DNA of 64,000 nt from contig NZ_QRJO01000002.1 in the NCBI RefSeq assembly GCF_003471585.1, positions 75,587 through 139,586 of the forward strand, written 5' to 3'. This document shows positions 1 through 8,132 of this stretch, one piece after another; position 1 is the first letter of the stretch, and each line of letters begins with the position of its first letter. This stretch comes from Collinsella sp. AM18-10. GTDB taxonomy: Bacteria; Actinomycetota; Coriobacteriia; Coriobacteriales; Coriobacteriaceae. The notes beneath the pieces were generated by a model. That model did not search any database. It had not been told where the DNA came from and saw only the letters and a list, made by a program, of their open reading frames with translations. Made by a program: the position numbers and the translations under genes.

Positions 1-19
1 GGCTTTTAAGGGTTATTCG

Positions 20-40
20 GGAACTATTTCACCGCAACTT
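20..40. repeat. Half of a type-A palindromic repeat (left arm lies before the window)
   Basis: This stretch matches the 3' arm of the complete type-A palindrome at 1283-1351 (GGAACTATTTCACCGCAACTT). The partner arm would lie just upstream of base 1, so only half is visible. A short reading frame runs through it to a TAA at 116-118, but that frame cannot be judged from 38 codons. Confidence 0.6.
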
Positions 41-102
41 ATTGAGGCCGAGTTGGTTGGGCCGATGTTAGGTTCTGTTGTCGAGAAGATGCGTGCCGTT
101 GG

Positions 103-1098
103 TCAGGAGTCGGCGTAAGGTTTTGTTGTCGGAATACCATAGCCGCGCATCATGGCGCCAAATGCTTCGACATCGTAGGTGTCTGACAGCTTGAAATGTA
201 TGACGTTATGACCCATGGCGCGAAGGTTTGCGTCGCGTATGAGGGCAGCTCGATAGGTCTTTGCTGCAGTATGTTCCGGATCATTTTGAGCATCGTCCTC
301 AAACTTGCCTAGTCCATGAAGTTCGGCAAGCATCCAAGAGCCGTTCGGCATCTGCCATCCGTAGTCGGCCAGATAGTAGCCGGCGTTCCCCGGCCGTGTT
401 ATCTCAACCTGTAGTTCGGGCGTGGTGACGCCGGCAAGAATCATCGCCGCCCTTGCCTCCGATTCGCCACCGTTGTCCGATTGACCGTCCATATACTCAA
501 AAACATCAAACGCACGCGCGATGCCGTGCAGCCCTCGGCAATTGGCCTGCGCGTATGCCCGCAGTTCTTCGCGCTCGACATCGTACTCACGGGCCAAGCC
601 ATCGACATAACCTAGCGCATAGCGAAACGCGGTCGTTCGGGCGATATCGACAACCGTTCGATACGGATCCGTCAGCGTAAACGGACCGAGCTGCCACACT
701 TCGCCCGCCCGCCAGCGACGATACTCAACGAATTCATACGTATCACGCCTGGTAGAACGCGGCAACAGCACTTGCACCTTGTCGAGAAGCGTGTGTGCAG
801 AACCGATGCCATAGAGCAGTGCCGCTGTTGCTCCGCAAAACACGGCATCCGGTTCAACGATCGCAATGGCGGATGCCAGCTGAAAAATTCGACCTTCTAT
901 ACCAAGTCCATTCCAATATGCAGGGTCGGCATAGACGTGGTTATAGAGTCGAACGATCATTTGTTTTTTCATGAGTGCGTAGGCGCATCGTTCATCCCAT
1001 TTTTCCGTAGCTACAAACAGGCGCCCGTCATGATGAGCCTCGAATATCGAGAAGAATAGCTTTACCTGTGGTTTAGTACAGCGGTCATCGTTACTCAT
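103..1098 (-). CDS. AbiEi-like protein with DUF559/Vsr-like C-terminal domain
   Basis: This 331-residue protein resembles actinobacterial proteins annotated as type IV toxin-antitoxin AbiEi-family antitoxins. Roughly residues 1-60 look like a winged-helix segment. Residues 75-165 carry the AbiEi-like pattern of an AA-x-LYGI stretch followed by a V-x-VLLP strand. The last 100 residues (AELHGLGKFEDD, later AALIRDANLRAMGHNVIHF) fit the DUF559/Vsr endonuclease-like fold, in which an acidic residue and a lysine precede a helix ending L-x-x-x-G-x-x-V-x-x-F. No AbiEii-type nucleotidyltransferase toxin lies next to it on the visible side, so a working type IV pair is not supported here. The start ATG at 1098 is the first in frame. 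It ends tail to tail with whatever gene lies before the window. The family call is moderate, and whether the C-terminal fold is an active nuclease is unknown. Confidence 0.6.
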   Translation of the reverse strand: MSNDDRCTKPQVKLFFSIFEAHHDGRLFVATEKWDERCAYALMKKQMIVRLYNHVYADPAYWNGLGIEGRIFQLASAIAIVEPDAVFCGATAALLYGIGSAHTLLDKVQVLLPRSTRRDTYEFVEYRRWRAGEVWQLGPFTLTDPYRTVVDIARTTAFRYALGYVDGLAREYDVEREELRAYAQANCRGLHGIARAFDVFEYMDGQSDNGGESEARAAMILAGVTTPELQVEITRPGNAGYYLADYGWQMPNGSWMLAELHGLGKFEDDAQNDPEHTAAKTYRAALIRDANLRAMGHNVIHFKLSDTYDVEAFGAMMRGYGIPTTKPYADS

Positions 1099-1282
1099 TG
1101 GCGACCCCAGGGCATTGAGAGGGAATGAATGACATCAAGCTATCGCATATTCATTCTGTCGGAGCTTGCCATGAACTGACCAAAAGCTTGACGGTGCAGG
1201 TCAGGGGCTTATAACGGAGCTGGGTACATCGGCAAACGGTCGATAATGGCCTTTCGGCGGTATTAAAACCTGCCCTTACAGA

Positions 1283-1351
1283 AAGTTGCGGTGAAATAGT
1301 TCCTGAAAAGCTCGAATAAGCCTAAATCCAGGAACTATTTCACCGCAACTT
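1283..1351. repeat. Type-A palindromic intergenic repeat
   Basis: A perfect 23-bp inverted repeat (1283-1305 and 1329-1351) surrounds a 23-nt spacer. The outer 15 bp, AGTTGCGGTGAAATA, recur in four other places in the window (20-40, 23745, 39073, 40610). It lies between the AbiEi-like gene and the toxin-antitoxin pair. No T-run follows on either strand, so it is not a typical intrinsic terminator. Apart from this repeat, I see nothing convincing in the 1099-1396 gap. Confidence 0.85.
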
Positions 1352-1396
1352 AGGAGGGGATGGGGCTGAAGGGAGGGCGATGCCGTTGTCTGTCGG

Positions 1397-1852
1397 TTAG
1401 TGGCGGGATTGGTGGCGGAGCTTGTCGATAGTGGCGTCGGTGCTTCGGCTGCGGGCTTCGGCTGCGGTTTGGCGCTTGCGGCGGTAGTCGATCATGCCTT
1501 GGATGATGGGCTTGCCAAAGCTCACGACATCATCGTTGTAGATGGCGGTTCGGGCTGCGAGGAGGCAGTCGGTAAAGTCCATATGGGTCTTGCCAAAGAG
1601 TTTGACGGCAAGGGCGACAACGGTGGGCTCGTCGACCATGACGTCATCGAGCAGCCTTTTCATAGCCGCAGCAATCTCAACGCGGGGAACCTTATAGACG
1701 TCGCGCAGCGTGACCACGACGCGCGTGATGATTTCGGGGTAGACACGAGCGGTGCGCGTGGCGATGACCTTAGCGGCGCGTGGTGACAGAACTTCGTCGT
1801 CGTCAAGCAGGTAGCGTAGGATGACGGTCTCGTCGATGATGGTGCTACTCAT
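1397..1852 (-). CDS. PIN-domain toxin (VapC-like)
   Basis: This 151-residue protein has the PIN-domain layout expected of an Mg-dependent ribonuclease toxin. An N-terminal acidic strand (DETVILRYLLDDD, residues 7-19) stands where DTN-V-LLRYLL is usual. A central glutamate (PEIITRVV, around residue 40) and the DFTDCLLA motif (around residue 92) follow. The fourth acidic position, often an F-D after the last strand, reads VVSFGKP here, so that Asp is absent. About 35 residues of basic, Arg-rich tail follow, which is longer than a minimal PIN toxin. Its start overlaps the antitoxin stop by 8 nt, indicating translational coupling in antitoxin-then-toxin order. I infer toxin activity from family and context only. 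The missing acidic residue could reduce activity. Confidence 0.75.
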   Translation of the reverse strand: MSSTIIDETVILRYLLDDDEVLSPRAAKVIATRTARVYPEIITRVVVTLRDVYKVPRVEIAAAMKRLLDDVMVDEPTVVALAVKLFGKTHMDFTDCLLAARTAIYNDDVVSFGKPIIQGMIDYRRKRQTAAEARSRSTDATIDKLRHQSRH

Positions 1853-2168
1853 GGATATCTACTTCCTCGGGACCCAAAATCGAATCGTCGCTTTCCGTAG
1901 CAAGGTATTCAATCCAGGCATTGCGTTCCTCAGAGCGGCGATTGGGGTCCCCATATGCTTTGAGCGATCCATAGGCGGCGGTGCCGTCCTTTGAGCGCAC
2001 GGCGACTGGCTGAAAGGGGAGTTTGCGCATCAAAATGCTCTGCGCGACAAATAGGCGGACGGCCTCGGCGAGCGAGGTGCCCATGGCGTCGTAGAGGCGC
2101 TCGGCATGCTGCTTGTCATCTTCGCGGATGCGCACCTGCAGGATGGCTCTTTTTTGAGTCGATGACAT
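1845..2168 (-). CDS. RelB/DinJ-family antitoxin
   Basis: A 107-residue protein whose first 55 residues match the ribbon-helix-helix domain of RelB/DinJ antitoxins: a QVRIREDDKQHAERLYDAMG strand-helix, then TSLAEAVRLFV and a KLPFQP turn. The C-terminal half is acidic and probably flexible, which is typical of the part that wraps the toxin. I place the start at 2168, not at the upstream ATG at 2195, because GGGAGG lies 6 nt before it. It overlaps the PIN toxin gene by 8 nt. DinJ-type antitoxins usually pair with YafQ/RelE-fold toxins, so the PIN partner makes this a hybrid pair. It probably represses its own promoter through the palindromes just upstream. Confidence 0.8.
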   Translation of the reverse strand: MSSTQKRAILQVRIREDDKQHAERLYDAMGTSLAEAVRLFVAQSILMRKLPFQPVAVRSKDGTAAYGSLKAYGDPNRRSEERNAWIEYLATESDDSILGPEEVDIHE

Positions 2169-2189
2169 CGCTGGCCTCCCTTTATTAGC

Positions 2190-2263
2190 GTGCAATATGG
2201 ATGGTCAAATACGGCACGTGCCGATACTTGGCAATCATATATCCAATACTTTATTGCACTCAA
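2190..2263 (-). promoter_or_regulatory. Putative promoter and operator of the antitoxin-toxin operon
   Basis: Read on the minus strand, TTGAGT (complement of 2258-2263) and TATGAT (complement of 2234-2239) are separated by 18 nt and make a plausible -35/-10 pair. Around the expected start lies the perfect 10-bp palindrome GGCACGTGCC (2213-2222). A wider inverted repeat, GTGCAATA (2190-2197) and TATTGCAC (2252-2259), brackets the promoter. This symmetric arrangement suits autorepression by a ribbon-helix-helix antitoxin. It is inferred from sequence symmetry. Confidence 0.45.
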
Positions 2264-2389
2264 GTTTATGAGTGTAAACATTACTACAAGCGTAGTACAT
2301 CTTTAAAAGAAGAGCGCGAAATCTCTCGCGGCGTACGCGTGTAATACACTCATCTCTATATCTAAGCAAGAATAATCCTAACCAGCCCA

Positions 2390-2421
2390 AACCCCTGCAA
2401 TACACACGTATTGCAGGGGTT
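2390..2421. other. Perfect 14-bp hairpin upstream of the formate hydrogenlyase locus
   Basis: AACCCCTGCAATAC (2390-2403) pairs perfectly with 2408-2421 across a 4-nt ACAC loop. No T-run follows, so it is either a DNA-level operator or a structured leader. It is the most prominent feature in the 2264-2595 gap before the first ferredoxin gene. Smaller inverted repeats (ATGAGTGTA near 2268 with its complement near 2348) lie just upstream. No regulator can be assigned. Confidence 0.5.
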
Positions 2422-2595
2422 ACGCTCAAGTTTACCCCCTGCAACTGCGTATATTCAACCTGTATACCGTTGGAGAAATTCTACCGAGTGCCTGTTTCGC
2501 CGCATGCATTCGATACGCCGATGCCAGGCCACGGGCGGCTTGGGACAACGTCGACAGGGTCTCTCCGGCATGGGATTCAGGAGGGAGTGAACAAC

Positions 2596-3114
2596 ATGGG
2601 CAATAAACGAGTCGTAGCCGATTCCTCGCGCTGCATTGGGTGTCAAACCTGCATGGCGGCGTGCATCGAGGCGCACGACATCCCCGGTAACATCGCCGCG
2701 CCGCGCCTGCGCGTGACGCGTACGTACGAGATCTCCGCACCGGTGGCTTGCCATCACTGCGAGGACGCCCCGTGCGCCAAGGCCTGCCCCACGGGTGCCT
2801 TGTTCTTTGATCCAAAGAACCATCGCATCGGCGTTAACGAGGACAACTGCATCGGCTGCAAGAGCTGCGTCATGGCTTGTCCCTTTGGCGCCGTGAGCGT
2901 GGCGACCACGCAGGTCCCCGTCTTGATGGGCGACGTGCGCGTGGGTTCGCAGACCAAGAGCTTCGTGCTCAAGTGCGACCTGTGCGTGGACCGTCCCGGC
3001 GGTCCGGCGTGTGCCGAGGCGTGCCCGACCAAGGGCCTCACCCTGGTAGACGAGGAGCGCCTGGCGGAGCTGACCGCCGAGCGTGCCCGCGCCACCATCG
3101 AAAACGAGGCGTAG
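2596..3114 (+). CDS. hydN: Four-cluster ferredoxin-type electron carrier of formate dehydrogenase (HydN/HycB-like)
   Basis: This 172-residue iron-sulfur protein has four Cys-rich blocks of the HydN/HycB/DmsB type: CIGCQTCMAAC (residues 13-23), CHHCEDAPCAKACP (around 53-66), CIGCKSCVMACP (around 85-96), and CDLC with CAEACP (around 128-148). These should bind four [4Fe-4S] clusters carrying electrons from FdhF to the hydrogenase. Its length is close to E. coli HydN (about 175). The ATG at 2596 is chosen because AGGAGGGAG ends 8 nt before it. An upstream in-frame extension from 2470 has no ribosome-binding site. It lies 76 nt before fdhF, in the same orientation, so the two are probably cotranscribed. 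HycB would be an equally acceptable name. Confidence 0.85.
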   Translation: MGNKRVVADSSRCIGCQTCMAACIEAHDIPGNIAAPRLRVTRTYEISAPVACHHCEDAPCAKACPTGALFFDPKNHRIGVNEDNCIGCKSCVMACPFGAVSVATTQVPVLMGDVRVGSQTKSFVLKCDLCVDRPGGPACAEACPTKGLTLVDEERLAELTAERARATIENEA

Positions 3115-3190
3115 GCGGGCGGCCATACAGGCCCAACGATTGTCAAATACGTACCGATTAATCGGTAGCAGAGAAAGGAAGGAGGGTGTC

Positions 3191-5413
3191 ATGGAGAAGC
3201 ATAAAGTGATCTGCCCGTACTGCGGCGCCGGTTGCCAGTTTAACCTCCTGGTCCAAAACGGCCAGGTCGTGGGTACCGAACCGCTTAACGGCATCACCAA
3301 TCAGGGCGAGCTGTGCCTCAAGGGCATGAGCGGCTACGACTTCATCAACGACACCAAGATCTTGACTCCTCGCGTACTGCACCCGATGATCCGCCGCACC
3401 AAGGGCGCGGATCTTGAGCGCGTAAGCTGGGACGAGGCACTGGATTTCACCGCATCTAAGATGCAGGCCATAATTGACGAATATGGTCCTAACGCTGTCA
3501 TGACCACCGGCTCTTCGCGAGGCGGCGGCAATGAGGCGAACTACGTCATGCAGAAGTTTACGCGTGCGTGCATCGGCACCCACAGCGTGGACAACTGCGC
3601 CCGTACTTGACACGGCCCTACTGTCCTCGGTCTGATGGACACGGTTGGTTCAGGTTGCATGTCATGCTCCATCCCCGGTATGGAGGATGCGGGCTGCATT
3701 TTCCTCTTCGGCTATAACCCTGCCGATTCGCACCCCATCGTCGCAAGGCGTATCGTGCGAGCCAAAGAAAAGGGTTGCAAGATCATCGTCGCCGACCCGC
3801 GCCATATCGAAACTGCGCGCATCGCCGATATCTACCTTCCGATCAAGAACGGTTGCAATGTTGCGTTCCTCAACGCCTTTGCCAACTGTCTGGTCAACGA
3901 TGGCCTCTACGACAAGGAATTCGTCGCCGAGCATACGAACGGCTTTGACGAGTGGTGGGAGACCATCAAGAACTACACTCCCGAATCCGTACAGGACATC
4001 ACGGGTGTCGAGCCCGCGCTGATCCACCAAGCTGCCGAGATGTACGCCACGGCGAAGCCTTCTGCCATCATTGGCTGGGGCATGGGCGTATGCCAGCAGA
4101 AGCAGAACCTGAAGACGGTGCACACCATCGCCTCCATCGCCTGCGTTGCCGGCCAGATCGGCAAACCCAACTCCGGTCTCGCGCCCGTGCGTGGCCAGAA
4201 TAACGTCCAGGGCTCCTGCGATATGGGCATGCTGCCCAACCTGTACCCTGGTTACCAGAAAGTCACCGACCCCGCCGCTCGCGCCAAGTTTGCCAAGGCC
4301 TGGGGCGTGCCCGAGGAAAAGCTTCCCTTGGAGGAGGGCTACAAGCTCACCGACCTGGGTCACCTGGTCGACGAGGGCAAGGTGCACTGTTTCTACAACT
4401 ACGGCGAGGACCCGGTCCAGACCGAGCCCGATTCGGCCGGTATGCGCAAGACGCTCTCCGAGCTGGATCTGTTCATTTGCCAAGACATCTTTATGACGCA
4501 GACGACTATGCTCGCCGACGTCATCCTGCCTGCCACCTCTTGGGGCGAGCACGAGGGTGTCTTTACCGCATCCGACCGTAGCTTCCAGCACTTTGACGCG
4601 GCCGTTCCGCCCAAGGGCGAGTGCCGTCACGACTGGGAGATCTTCGCGGACCTGTCCACGCGCATGGGCTACCCCATGCACTACGACAACACCGAGCAGA
4701 TCTGGAACGAGTGCATTAGCCTGTGCCCCAACTTTGTGGGCGCGACCTACGAGAAGATGGCTCCCGAGGGCGGCTACGCTCAGTGGCCTGTCAAGAGCAC
4801 CGATGTGAACGACCACGGTACGGCCGACATGTTCGCTGGTGGCAAGTTCACCACCAAGGACGGCCGCGCCAACCTGATGGCGCACGACTGGGAGGCGCCC
4901 TCCGAGCTTCCCGACGATGAGTACCCACTCATCCTGTGCACCGTCCGCGAGGTCGGCCACTACAGCTGCCGCTCGATGACCGGCAACTGCAAGACGCTGG
5001 CGCTGCTTGCCGACGAGCCCGGCTTTGTCCGCATGAATCCCGCGGACGCCCAGGCGCGCGGCATCAAGAACGGCGACATCGTCTCGATTCACAGCCGCCG
5101 CGGCCAGGTATACAGCCGCGCCGACGTGAGCGACCGTATCAACAAGGGCACGGTCTATATGACCTACCAGTGGTGGATCGGCAAGTGCAACGAGCTGACC
5201 ATGCACAAGGTCGACCCGGTCTCGCATACGCCCGAGGACAAGTTCTCCGCCTGCCAGGTCGACGCCATTGCCGACCAGGTCTGGGCCGAGGGCGAAGTCG
5301 AGCGTCAGTACACCGAGCTCAAGCAGGCTCTGGTCGACGCCGCCGCTCCCCAGGACGTTGAGCCCGGTGCCGCCAAGTTCGACGACGAGACGCACGTGAA
5401 TCAAATCGTGTAG
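3191..5413 (+). CDS. fdhF: Formate dehydrogenase H, selenocysteine-containing molybdoenzyme
   Basis: This catalytic subunit oxidises formate to CO2 at a bis-MGD molybdenum site. The gene is interrupted by an in-frame TGA at 3608-3610, so ORF callers split it. Read through, it gives 740 residues with Sec at position 140, the same number as in E. coli FdhF. The flanking residues NCART-Sec-HGPTVLGL fit the family. The [4Fe-4S] ligands fall at Cys8, Cys11, Cys15 and Cys42, again as in E. coli, with a Lys at 44. A SECIS-like hairpin directly follows the TGA, and selA, selB and tRNA-Sec are encoded 17-20 kb downstream. AGGAAGGAGG just before the ATG is a strong ribosome-binding site. There is no Tat signal, consistent with a cytoplasmic enzyme. 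It sits between its ferredoxin and the hyf genes, which indicates a role in formate hydrogenlyase. Confidence 0.97.
3608..3645 (+). promoter_or_regulatory. Bacterial SECIS element of fdhF
   Basis: Immediately after the UGA (3608-3610), TGTCCTC (3622-3628) pairs with GA plus GGACA (3634-3641, with T3636 bulged), presenting the loop GGTCT at 3629-3633. The E. coli fdhF SECIS also presents a GGUCU loop, the part contacted by the SelB C-terminal domain. The bulge is on the 3' side here, whereas E. coli has its bulged U on the 5' side. The spacing from UGA to the apical loop (about 18 nt) suits SelB delivery of Sec-tRNA. No energy calculation was done. Confidence 0.8.
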
Positions 5414-5434
5414 TCCCGTTCTCGTTGGCTTTTT

Positions 5435-5476
5435 GGGCCGGGCGTCCCGTACGTTCGGGAGCCCGGCCCGTTATTT
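5435..5476 (+). terminator. Hairpin between fdhF and hyfA (terminator or attenuator)
   Basis: GGGCCGGGC (5435-5443) pairs perfectly with GCCCGGCCC (5461-5469). A further TCCCG/CGGGA stem lies inside, and GTTATTTT follows. This is a strong GC hairpin with a modest T-run. It falls between two genes of one pathway in the same orientation, so partial termination separating fdhF output from hydrogenase output is plausible. Confidence 0.6.
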
Positions 5477-5491
5477 TGAAAGGAAGTGGGG

Positions 5492-6109
5492 ATGAACCGC
5501 TTCATCGACATCAACCCGGAGAGGTGTATCGGCTGCGGAACATGCCAGTCCGCCTGTGCCGACGCCCACCGGATGCAGGGTCTTCAGGATACGCCGCGCC
5601 TGGCGCTCGTGAAGACCGGCGGTATTTCGGCCGCCCTTGCCTGCCACCATTGCGAGGGTGCCCCCTGCGCCGAGGTTTGCCCGGTGAATGCCATCGAGCA
5701 CGATGGCGATCGCATCCACGTCAAGGAGCAGGAGTGCATCGGGTGCAGGCTGTGCGCCATCGCGTGCCCCTTCGGAGCCATCCATCCCGATGGCACGTCT
5801 ATCGCCGGTGTCGCAGGCATGTGCGACCCGACGCCTTCGTATCCTAAGTCCCTGAGCAGCCTGCTTACGTGGGCTCCTGGCCAGTACACCTGCGCTGTCA
5901 AGTGCGACCTGTGCGCCTTCGATCCGGACGGCCCGCATTGTGTGGCGGCGTGCCCCACCAAGGCGCTGACCGTCATGGGCGGCGCGGCCGATCGCGAGCT
6001 CGACGAGGCCAAGCGCCTGCGCTCGATCGAAAACGGTCCGGCCGTCGACGTTACCGCCGTGGCCCAGGGCCTGTCCGAGAAAGCAGAAGGGAGCGTAAAC
6101 AATGGATAG
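5492..6109 (+). CDS. hyfA: Hydrogenase-4 component A, 4Fe-4S ferredoxin subunit
   Basis: This 205-residue protein is the same length as E. coli HyfA. It has four Cys blocks: CIGCGTCQSAC (residues 11-21), CHHCEGAPCAEVCP, CIGCRLCAIACP, and CDLC with CVAACP. They should carry four [4Fe-4S] clusters. An insertion around residues 110-130 between the second and fourth blocks distinguishes it from the shorter ferredoxin at 2596. It is expected to sit on the cytoplasmic face and link FdhF to the hydrogenase module. The ATG at 5492 has AGGA 7 nt upstream; a GTG at 5486 is possible but less well placed. Its end overlaps the hyfB start by 8 nt, so the two are translationally coupled. Everything from here to hycI is tightly packed and reads as one operon. 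Confidence 0.9.
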   Translation: MNRFIDINPERCIGCGTCQSACADAHRMQGLQDTPRLALVKTGGISAALACHHCEGAPCAEVCPVNAIEHDGDRIHVKEQECIGCRLCAIACPFGAIHPDGTSIAGVAGMCDPTPSYPKSLSSLLTWAPGQYTCAVKCDLCAFDPDGPHCVAACPTKALTVMGGAADRELDEAKRLRSIENGPAVDVTAVAQGLSEKAEGSVNNG

Positions 6110-8120
6110 CATGACGCTGTTTATCGCATCGCTTGCCGTCTCGTGCATCGGTGCGCTCGCCTCGGTTCTGCTGATCAAGGCCGATAACGCCGCCAAGACC
6201 GCCGGCTGCCTTATCGGCGCCGTCGCCGCGGTGCTTTCGTTTGTGGCCGGTATCCAGGCCGTGCTGGGCGATGTCACGTCGGTCGACACCATCGTGTTCT
6301 TCCCGTTTGCCCATTTCCAGCTGCTGCTCAATCAGCTGTCCGGCCTGTTCGTGGCGCTCATCTCGGTGCTCGCGTTTGCCGGTTCGATCTACGGTCTCAA
6401 CTACTTTGATGAGTACCCGGGCAAAAAGGGCCGCGCTGGCTTCTTCTTTAACACCTTCGTGGCGTCCATGATGCTCGTCATTACCGCCGACAACGTGTTT
6501 TGGTTCCTGGTCGCCTTTGAGCTCATGTCGCTGACCTCGTACTTCCTGGTTGTGATCGAGGAGAACGAGAACTCCATCCATGGCGGTTGGCTCTACTTTG
6601 TGATCGCGCACGTGGGTTTTGTGCTCATCATGGCGAGCTTCCTCACCATGACTAACTTCGCCGGCGGCTCGTTTGCCTTTGCGGATTTCCGCGCCACGCA
6701 GTTTAGCCCCGCGGTCGCATCCGCGTGCTTCGTGCTCGCCTTCTTTGGCTTTGGTGCCAAGGCCGGTATCATCCCGCTGCACGGCTGGCTGCCCAAGGCA
6801 CATCCCGAGGCGCCGTCCAACGTGAGTGCCCTCATGTCCGGCGGCATGATCAAGATCGGTATCTTCGGCATCCTCAAGGTGGGCCTCGACCTGCTCTCCG
6901 CCTCGGGCGTTCAGGTCTGGTGGGGTCTTATGGTCATGGTCTTCGGTGCGATCTCGTCGGTTCTCGGCGTGGCCTTCGCCCTGCAGGAGCATGACATCAA
7001 GCGCCTGCTGGCCTATCACTCCGTCGAGAATATCGGCATCATTCTGCTCGGCGTCGGCGCCTCCATGGCCGCCATGGCGCTCAACTCGGTCGGCATCGCC
7101 GTCCTGGCTCTGATGGCCGCCCTCTACCACACGTTTAACCACGCGATGTTTAAGGGCGAGCTGTTCTTGGGCGCCGGTGCGCTGCTGTACTCCACGGGTA
7201 CGCGCAATATGGAGAAGATGGGCGGCCTGCTCCGCCGTATGCCGGCAACGGCCATCTGCTTCCTTATTGGCGCGCTTGCCATCTCGGCCATCCCGCCCTT
7301 CAACGGCTTTGTGTCCGAGTGGTTTACCTACCAGTCGTTGTTTAATGCCGCCATGCAGGGCGACAAGGCCGTCATGATCGTGGCCGTGTTCGCTGCCGTC
7401 GCGCTTGCCATTACCGGCGCGCTGGCCGTCACGTGCTTCGTCAAGGCCTATGGCGTCTCCTTTGCCTCCGCGCCCCGCTCCGAGGCCGCGGCCAATGCCA
7501 AGGAGGTTCCCGCCCCCATGGTGTTTGCGCAGGGCCTGCTCGCGGCCATCTGCGTCGTGCTGGGCATTGGCGCTCCCGTGATCGTTCCCGTGCTGGTCGA
7601 TGTCGCCGCGTCCGTGCTGCATCCGTACGGTGGCGTGTTTGCCGCCGAGGGCATGGAGCTCATGAACCAGTACTCCGGCGCTGCCACCTCCACGCCCGCG
7701 ATCGCTATTGCGCTCGTGGTGCTTGTCGGCCTTGCCTGCGGTTATCGCAAGCTCAAGACCGTCGGCAAGGTGCAGAAGTCCCAGCCGTGGGCATGCGGCT
7801 ATGCTCCCAACGAGCATATGCCCGTCGTGGCCACGACCTTTGCCTCCGAGGTGTCCTGGTTTATGCAGCCGCTCTACACGCTGCGCGACCGCTGCACGGC
7901 CGTCTGCTGGTCCATCGCGCACTTCTTCCAGAAGCTCACCGGTGTGGCCGAGGCTGTGGAGCCCGTACCCGACAAGGTTCTCGTCGATGCCCCGCATAAG
8001 GGCGTCGAGAAGCTCGCCGACCTCGCGACTAAGCTCGAGGGCGGCAACTACAGCATCTATATCTGCTACATCGTCGCGGCACTCGTGGTGTTCCTCGTGC
8101 TCGCCGTGCAAATGGGTTAA
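6102..8120 (+). CDS. hyfB: Hydrogenase-4 component B, antiporter-like membrane subunit
   Basis: This 672-residue polytopic membrane protein has the same length as E. coli HyfB. It belongs to the NuoL/NuoM/NuoN (Mrp antiporter-like) superfamily, with hydrophobic helices almost throughout. The conserved HGWLPKAHPEAPSNVSALMS block starts near residue 226, and the EHDIKRLLAYHSVENIGI block near residue 295. The latter is the hallmark region carrying buried charged residues of the proton channel. A hydrophilic stretch near residues 545-640 precedes the last helix, giving a long C-terminal extension typical of HyfB/HycC. It should form part of the membrane arm that may translocate ions during formate-driven H2 evolution. 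The ATG at 6102 lies inside the end of hyfA. HyfC follows after 12 nt. Confidence 0.9.
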   Translation: MDSMTLFIASLAVSCIGALASVLLIKADNAAKTAGCLIGAVAAVLSFVAGIQAVLGDVTSVDTIVFFPFAHFQLLLNQLSGLFVALISVLAFAGSIYGLNYFDEYPGKKGRAGFFFNTFVASMMLVITADNVFWFLVAFELMSLTSYFLVVIEENENSIHGGWLYFVIAHVGFVLIMASFLTMTNFAGGSFAFADFRATQFSPAVASACFVLAFFGFGAKAGIIPLHGWLPKAHPEAPSNVSALMSGGMIKIGIFGILKVGLDLLSASGVQVWWGLMVMVFGAISSVLGVAFALQEHDIKRLLAYHSVENIGIILLGVGASMAAMALNSVGIAVLALMAALYHTFNHAMFKGELFLGAGALLYSTGTRNMEKMGGLLRRMPATAICFLIGALAISAIPPFNGFVSEWFTYQSLFNAAMQGDKAVMIVAVFAAVALAITGALAVTCFVKAYGVSFASAPRSEAAANAKEVPAPMVFAQGLLAAICVVLGIGAPVIVPVLVDVAASVLHPYGGVFAAEGMELMNQYSGAATSTPAIAIALVVLVGLACGYRKLKTVGKVQKSQPWACGYAPNEHMPVVATTFASEVSWFMQPLYTLRDRCTAVCWSIAHFFQKLTGVAEAVEPVPDKVLVDAPHKGVEKLADLATKLEGGNYSIYICYIVAALVVFLVLAVQMG

Positions 8121-8132
8121 GGAGGGGAGAGC

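Noticed and set aside
2..118. 3' end of a plus-strand gene (38 codons ending at the TAA at 116-118)
   Set aside because: It is too short to judge, matches nothing I recognise, and half of it lies over a palindromic repeat arm. It could still be real.
3191..3610. fdhF as a pseudogene or two separate genes
   Set aside because: The only interruption is a TGA at the family's Sec position, followed by a SECIS-like hairpin, and selA, selB and tRNA-Sec are present.
3662..5404. 580-codon minus-strand frame opposite fdhF
   Set aside because: It lies antisense to a conserved catalytic subunit and has no recognisable domain or ribosome-binding site.
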